From Competibacteraceae bacterium UBA3908 (GTDB lineage: Bacteria > Pseudomonadota > Gammaproteobacteria > Competibacterales > Competibacteraceae): DNA of 10,139 nt. The DNA lies in the NCBI GenBank assembly GCA_002391525.1, contig DGFE01000191.1:1-10139 (forward strand), given 5' to 3'. Both the position numbers and the translations under genes were made by a program. Below the pieces are notes generated by a model. That model was not told where the DNA came from, searched no databases, and saw only the letters and a list, made by a program, of their open reading frames with translations. Numbering within the stretch: position 1 is the first letter of the stretch; every line of letters starts with the position of its first letter. Below are positions 6,436 through 10,139 of this stretch, one piece after another.

Positions 6436-8373
6436 TTATTTGACCGCGCGATTGTCGACCAGGTCGGTCACTACGTTCGGATCGGCCAGCGTCGACGTAT
6501 CACCCAGTTGATCCACCTCGTTGGCGGCGATCTTGCGCAGAATGCGGCGCATGATCTTGCCGGAACGGGTCTTGGGCAGGCCAGGCGCCCATTGCAGCGC
6601 GTCCGGCGAAGCGATGGGGCCGATCTCCTTGCGGACGTGGGCGATCAGTTCCTTACGCAGTTCCTCGGTCGGTTCGACGCCGACCTTCAGGGTCACGTAG
6701 GCGTAGATGCCCTGGCCCTTGATGTCGTGCGGGAAGCCGACCACCGCGGCTTCGGCGACCGCCGGATGCAGCACCAGCGCCGATTCGACCTCGGCGGTGC
6801 CCATGCGGTGGCCCGAGACGTTGATCACATCGTCCACCCGCCCGGTGATCCAATAATACCCATCCTCGTCGCGGCGGGCGCCGTCGCCGGTGAAGTACAG
6901 CCCCTTGTACATCGAGAAATAGGTGTCGATGAACCGTTGGTGATCGCCGTACACGGTGCGCATCATGCCCGGCCAGGGTCGGGTGATGACCAGATTGCCG
7001 TCGGTGGCGCCCTCCAGGAACTGGCCTTCGGCATCGACCAGGGCCGGCGTTACGCCGAAGAACGGGCGAGTGGCGGAGCCGGGCTTCAACGGGGTGGCGC
7101 CGGGCAGCGGGGTGATCAGGATGCCGCCGGTTTCGGTCTGCCACCAGGTGTCCACAATCGGGCAACGCCCGTCGCCGACGTTGTTGTAGTACCACTCCCA
7201 GGCTTCGGGGTTGATCGGCTCGCCCACCGAACCCAGCAGCCGCAGGCTCTTGCGCGAGGTTCGCTTGACCGGTTCCTCGCCCTCGCGCATCAATGAGCGG
7301 ATCGCGGTCGGTGCGGTGTAGAAGATGTTGACCTGATGCTTGTCCACCACCTCCCAGAACCGGCTGACGTTCGGATAGGTCGGGATGCCTTCGAACATCA
7401 GGGAGGTGGCGCCGTTGGCCAGCGGCCCGTAGACGATGTAGGAATGGCCGGTCACCCAGCCCACGTCGGCGGTGCACCAGTAAATATCGCCGTCGTGATA
7501 ATCGAAGATGTACTTGTGGGTGACCGCCGTGTGCAGCAGATAGCCGCCGGTGGTGTGCAGCACGCCCTTGGGCTTGCCGGTGGAGCCGGAGGTGTAGAGG
7601 ATAAACAGCGGGTCCTCGGCGTCCATCGGCTCCGGCGGGCAGTCGGCGGAGGCTTGGGCCATCAGCTCGTGATACCACAGGTCGCGGCCCTCGACCCAGG
7701 CGACGTTGCCGCCGGTACGCTTGACCACCACCATCTTCTGGACGCTCGGCGTGCTCTGCACGGCCTTGTCGGCGTTGGCCTTCATCGGCACCTTGCGCCC
7801 GCCGCGCAAGCCCTCGTCGGAGGTGATGACCAGGTTGCAGGTGGCGTCGAGGATGCGATCCTTCAACGAATCCGGCGAGAAGCCGCCGAACACGATGGAG
7901 TGAATGGCGCCGATGCGGGTGCAGGCCAGCATGGCGACGGCGGTTTCGGGAATCATCGGCATGTAAATACAGATTCGATCCCCCTTCTTGACGCCCAGCC
8001 CTTTCAGGACATTGGCGAACTTGCAGACATCCGCGTGCAGTTGCTTGTAGGTGACTTTCCGGTCTTCGTTGGGGCTGTCGCCTTCCCAGATGATGGCGAC
8101 CTGATCGCCGCGGGTCGCCAGATGGCGGTCCAGACAGTTGTAGCTGACATTGAGCGTGGCGCCCTCGAACCAGCGGATGTGGCCCTTGGTGAAATCCCAG
8201 TCCAGGACCTTGTTCCAGGGCTTGAACCAGGTGACGAACTGGTTGGCCTGCTCCGCCCAGAAGCCCTCGGGGTCATCGACCGAGCGCTGGTACATCTCCC
8301 GGTACTGCGCATCGTTGATCCAGGCATGGGCGGCCACATCGGCGGGAACGGGATAAACCTTGATGTCGGACAT
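6436..8373 (-). CDS. acs: Acetyl-CoA synthetase (AMP-forming)
   Basis: A 645-residue AMP-forming acetate:CoA ligase (E. coli Acs has 652), which converts acetate, ATP and CoA to acetyl-CoA via acetyl-AMP in the cytosol. It shows the ATP-binding loop TSGSTGKPKG at 261-270 and the motif DTWWQTETGG, with W411 corresponding to the acetate-pocket Trp414. The hinge and C-terminal region YYWITGRVDDVINVSGHRMGTAEVE is present. The C-terminal PKTRSGK has K606, equivalent to Lys609, which is reversibly acetylated by Pat/CobB-type systems in known Acs enzymes. The constant -3 offset argues for an intact, canonical enzyme. The ATG at 8371-8373 has AAGGAGA about 10 nt upstream; the open frame continues another 61 codons, but without homology. 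It lies 95 bp downstream of gluQ on the same strand, with its own promoter candidate and a leader hairpin. Confidence 0.97.
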   Translation of the reverse strand: MSDIKVYPVPADVAAHAWINDAQYREMYQRSVDDPEGFWAEQANQFVTWFKPWNKVLDWDFTKGHIRWFEGATLNVSYNCLDRHLATRGDQVAIIWEGDSPNEDRKVTYKQLHADVCKFANVLKGLGVKKGDRICIYMPMIPETAVAMLACTRIGAIHSIVFGGFSPDSLKDRILDATCNLVITSDEGLRGGRKVPMKANADKAVQSTPSVQKMVVVKRTGGNVAWVEGRDLWYHELMAQASADCPPEPMDAEDPLFILYTSGSTGKPKGVLHTTGGYLLHTAVTHKYIFDYHDGDIYWCTADVGWVTGHSYIVYGPLANGATSLMFEGIPTYPNVSRFWEVVDKHQVNIFYTAPTAIRSLMREGEEPVKRTSRKSLRLLGSVGEPINPEAWEWYYNNVGDGRCPIVDTWWQTETGGILITPLPGATPLKPGSATRPFFGVTPALVDAEGQFLEGATDGNLVITRPWPGMMRTVYGDHQRFIDTYFSMYKGLYFTGDGARRDEDGYYWITGRVDDVINVSGHRMGTAEVESALVLHPAVAEAAVVGFPHDIKGQGIYAYVTLKVGVEPTEELRKELIAHVRKEIGPIASPDALQWAPGLPKTRSGKIMRRILRKIAANEVDQLGDTSTLADPNVVTDLVDNRAVK

Positions 8374-8418
8374 TGGCGTGCTTCTCCTTCGGCGGTGGTG
8401 GGAATGGGCGTTATCAGC

Positions 8419-8449
8419 CGGGCGCCGGTGGAAACTCCATGCGCGCCCG
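8419..8449 (-). repeat. Strong hairpin in the gluQ-acs gap / acs leader
   Basis: CGGGCGC (8419-8425) pairs with GCGCCCG (8443-8449). Inside this, GTGGA (8428-8432) pairs with TCCAT (8436-8440) with one G-U, leaving a small internal loop and a 3-nt tip. No T-run follows on the minus strand, so it is not a classic terminator. It may be a processing or attenuation hairpin between gluQ and acs. Confidence 0.5.
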
Positions 8450-8465
8450 ATAGAGGATTTTCTTA

Positions 8466-8494
8466 TTTCTAGCCCATGGTCCGGGCATTGTCTA
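8466..8494 (-). promoter_or_regulatory. Candidate sigma70 promoter for acs
   Basis: On the minus strand TAGACA (8494-8489, 5 of 6 to the -35 consensus), a 17-bp spacer and TAGAAA (8471-8466, 4 of 6 to the -10 consensus) lie at the end of gluQ; the gluQ TAG stop is part of the -10 box. The predicted start near 8459 gives an 86-nt leader that begins just ahead of the hairpin at 8449-8419. Confidence 0.35.
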
Positions 8495-9479
8495 CAGCCT
8501 TGGCGTTTTGAGCCAGTCCATTCGGCGCGACGGGGCGGATCGGCGGGATTTCCCAATAATGGGATAGAACAGTTGGTATCCGTTGCGGTCGCCAGTGGGC
8601 ACCGGCCCAGGCCAGGATCGTCGCCGGCGATTCCCGCGCCAACTCCGATGGCGGGGCCTGTCCCAGAAAACGCAGGGCGGCCCAGAGCACGGGCGCCGGA
8701 TTGCCGGGATCGAGTGGCGCCGCGCCGGTCTGTTTGCTGAGCTTGTCGCCGCGCCGGTCGACGGCCACCGGCAGATGGGCGTATTCCGGCGTGGGAAAAT
8801 CCAGCAGCCGTTGCAGATAAATCTGCCGGGGGGTGGAACTCAGCAGGTCGCTGCCGCGCACCACCTGGGTGATGCCCTGGGTCGCGTCGTCCACCACGAC
8901 GGCCAACTGATAAGCGAACAGGCCGTCGGTCCGGCGGATCACGAAATCGCCGACCTCGCTGGCCAGACGCTGGCGATATTCACCTTGAACGGCGTCCCGG
9001 AACGCCAGCGTCGCGTCGGTCGCGCGCAATCGGATGGCATGAGGGCGGCCCGGTTGGCGGACGCCGACGCGACAATGGCCAGGATACAGGGGGCTGCCAT
9101 CGCCGCCGCGCGGGCACTTGGCCAGTTCCCGCCGGCTGCAGGTGCAGGGATAAGCCAGTCCGGCGCGCAGCAGACGCTCCAGCGCGGCCCGATAAATCTC
9201 CGTCCGCCGGCTCTGGTACAGCACCGGACCGTCCCACAGCAGTCCGCACCGCTCCAGCGTGCGCAGAATGGCGTCCGCTGCGCCCGGCATCGTGCGGGTC
9301 GTGTCCACATCCTCGATGCGGACGTGCCATTCGCCTCCCCGTCGGCGCGCTTGCAGAAAGCTGCCCAGCGCGGCGATCAGCGAGCCGAAATGCAACGGCC
9401 CGGTCGGGGATGGCGCGAAACGGCCGCGCACCGCATTCCGCGCTGTCGCGGTGGGGCCGGCGGGGCAGTCCGCCATCAT
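8469..9479 (-). CDS. gluQ: Glutamyl-Q tRNA(Asp) synthetase
   Basis: A truncated class I glutamyl-tRNA synthetase paralogue without an anticodon-binding domain, which attaches glutamate to the queuosine of tRNA-Asp. It has RFAPSPTGPLHFGSL with the HIGH-like HFGS at residues 30-33, and the KMSKS-like DKLSK at 245-249. The zinc site is C112-x-C114 ... Y132-PGH-C136. E. coli has C101, C103, Y115 and C119, so the loop here is about six residues longer and holds an extra Cys122. The length of 336 is somewhat above the usual 290-310, with extra N-terminal residues and a C-terminal tail after the tryptophan-rich end. The start is uncertain: ATG 9479 or the adjacent ATG 9476, both without a clear Shine-Dalgarno. 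It follows dksA by 43 bp on the same strand, the classic dksA-gluQ operon arrangement. Confidence 0.95.
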   Translation of the reverse strand: MMADCPAGPTATARNAVRGRFAPSPTGPLHFGSLIAALGSFLQARRRGGEWHVRIEDVDTTRTMPGAADAILRTLERCGLLWDGPVLYQSRRTEIYRAALERLLRAGLAYPCTCSRRELAKCPRGGDGSPLYPGHCRVGVRQPGRPHAIRLRATDATLAFRDAVQGEYRQRLASEVGDFVIRRTDGLFAYQLAVVVDDATQGITQVVRGSDLLSSTPRQIYLQRLLDFPTPEYAHLPVAVDRRGDKLSKQTGAAPLDPGNPAPVLWAALRFLGQAPPSELARESPATILAWAGAHWRPQRIPTVLSHYWEIPPIRPVAPNGLAQNAKAVDNARTMG

Positions 9480-9522
9480 GAAACAGCGGGACCGGACGGC
9501 GGGAGACCGTTTGTGCCGGTGG

Positions 9523-9951
9523 CTAGTTGCCCTGTTTTTCGCGGATTTCTTCCAGCATCTTGCAATCGATGCACAGGGTGGCGGTCGGGCGGGCCAGCAT
9601 GCGCGGCAACCCGATTTCCACCCCGCAGGCTTCGCAATAACCGTAATCGCCGCTTTCGATCAGCGCCAGCGCCTCGTTGATCTTCTTGAGCAGCTTGCGT
9701 TCCCGGTCGCGCGTGCGCAGTTCCAGGCTGAATTCCTCTTCCTGGGTGGCGCGGTCGTTGGGGTCGGGGAACGTGGCGGATTCGTCCTGCATGTGGTTAA
9801 CCGTGCGGTCCACCTCGTGCAGCAGGCTCTGTTTCCAGTCCAGCAGGACCTTGCGGAAATGAGCCAACTGCGCATCGCTCATGTACGGCTCGCCTTCGAC
9901 GGGCTGATAGGGCGCGGTTGCTCCCTGTGCGAGCGGATTGGTAGCGACCAT
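9523..9951 (-). CDS. dksA: RNA polymerase-binding transcription factor DksA
   Basis: A 142-residue DksA (151 in E. coli), which enters the RNA polymerase secondary channel and with ppGpp represses rRNA promoters and activates amino-acid promoters during starvation. The coiled-coil tip has DPNDRA with D63, D66 and A68, equivalent to the functional D71, D74 and A76. It is followed by the near-invariant QEEEFSLELR helix. The four-Cys zinc finger is C106-x2-C109 ... C127-x2-C130. A constant -8 offset from E. coli shows the core is intact and only the N-terminal tail is shorter. The ATG at 9949-9951 has an excellent AGGAGG 7 nt upstream. It is the first gene of the dksA-gluQ unit, with a promoter candidate about 100 bp upstream. 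Confidence 0.97.
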   Translation of the reverse strand: MVATNPLAQGATAPYQPVEGEPYMSDAQLAHFRKVLLDWKQSLLHEVDRTVNHMQDESATFPDPNDRATQEEEFSLELRTRDRERKLLKKINEALALIESGDYGYCEACGVEIGLPRMLARPTATLCIDCKMLEEIREKQGN

Positions 9952-10053
9952 CGCGATTCCCTCCTGAACGGGACCAAACCTGCGCGGCGGAGCCGGCTGT
10001 TTGTTCGTCCGCCACGATGACTGACATCGGCGCGCGGCGATGCCATCGCTGAA

Positions 10054-10082
10054 AATGTACAGCAGCCGGTTTCTTATGGCAA
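10054..10082 (-). promoter_or_regulatory. Candidate sigma70 promoter for dksA
   Basis: On the minus strand TTGCCA (10082-10077, 5 of 6 to the -35 consensus), an exact 17-bp spacer and TACATT (10059-10054, 4 of 6 to the -10 consensus) are preceded by an A/T-rich run that could act as an UP element. The predicted start near 10047 gives a leader of about 95 nt before dksA. Confidence 0.5.
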
Positions 10083-10107
10083 AAAATTGGGCCGAACCGG
10101 GCCGGCG

Positions 10108-10136
10108 CGCGGTCGTGCGCCGCGGGCGCGACCGCG
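10108..10136. repeat. GC-rich hairpin at the window edge
   Basis: Outer arms CGCGGTC (10108-10114) and GACCGCG (10130-10136) and inner arms GCGCC (10117-10121) and GGCGC (10125-10129) form a 12-bp stem with a 2-nt bulge and a 3-nt loop. It lies upstream of the dksA promoter and may belong to the end of the next gene, outside the window. Confidence 0.5.
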
Positions 10137-10139
10137 GCT

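Noticed and set aside
7336..8472. 378-codon plus-strand open frame opposite acs
   Set aside because: It is a shadow of the canonical acs sequence, and its His/Gly/Val-rich translation has no domain pattern.
10083..10104. Possible minus-strand terminator (GGCC/GGCC stem followed by a T-run) ahead of dksA
   Set aside because: The stem is only 4 bp. The T-run is better explained as the A/T-rich segment upstream of the dksA -35 box.

Overview
The window looks like a piece of a GC-rich gammaproteobacterial chromosome. The evidence is the dksA-gluQ gene pair in the usual gammaproteobacterial order, a full-length HrpA helicase with E. coli-like motif spacing, a BipA/TypA N-terminus nearly identical in pattern to the enteric protein, and an AcsA whose key residues sit at a constant offset of -3 from E. 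coli Acs. The high GC, and the long antisense open frames it causes in hrpA, point away from enterics and towards an environmental lineage. That placement is inference from protein patterns, not a database result. I see no phage, transposon, CRISPR, tRNA or rRNA.

Layout. Bases 1-242 (minus) are the first 80 codons of typA, with a TATAAT-containing promoter pressed against the terminator of the next gene. Bases 351-566 (minus) are a cold-shock protein gene. A 255-bp region (567-821) separates it from the divergent hrpA gene (822-4700, plus). This region carries a near-perfect 20-bp palindrome and nested inverted repeats, one of which is complementary to the csp Shine-Dalgarno region. Bases 4701-5086 hold no gene I can support. 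Bases 5087-5377 (minus) encode a very acidic 96-residue conserved-type protein. Diverging from it, 5480-6355 (plus) encodes an eIF-2B/ribose-1,5-bisphosphate isomerase-family protein with Ser in place of the catalytic Cys. It converges on acs (minus, 6436-8373), with a hairpin terminator between them. Upstream of acs on the same strand are gluQ (8469-9479) and dksA (9523-9951), with a good dksA promoter at 10054-10082. The window ends in a strong GC hairpin.

How the genes fit together. Most of the window serves translation and the response to poor growth conditions: BipA/TypA (ribosome-associated GTPase, linked to cold growth), a cold-shock RNA chaperone, HrpA (RNA helicase linked to rescue of collided ribosomes), DksA (ppGpp cofactor on RNA polymerase) and GluQ (tRNA-Asp queuosine modification). 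Acs supplies acetyl-CoA from acetate. The clustering may be coincidental apart from dksA-gluQ.

The most interesting non-coding signal is the csp leader. It has three segments in the order SD-mimic, anti-SD, SD, which could form two mutually exclusive structures, as expected of a cis-acting RNA switch.
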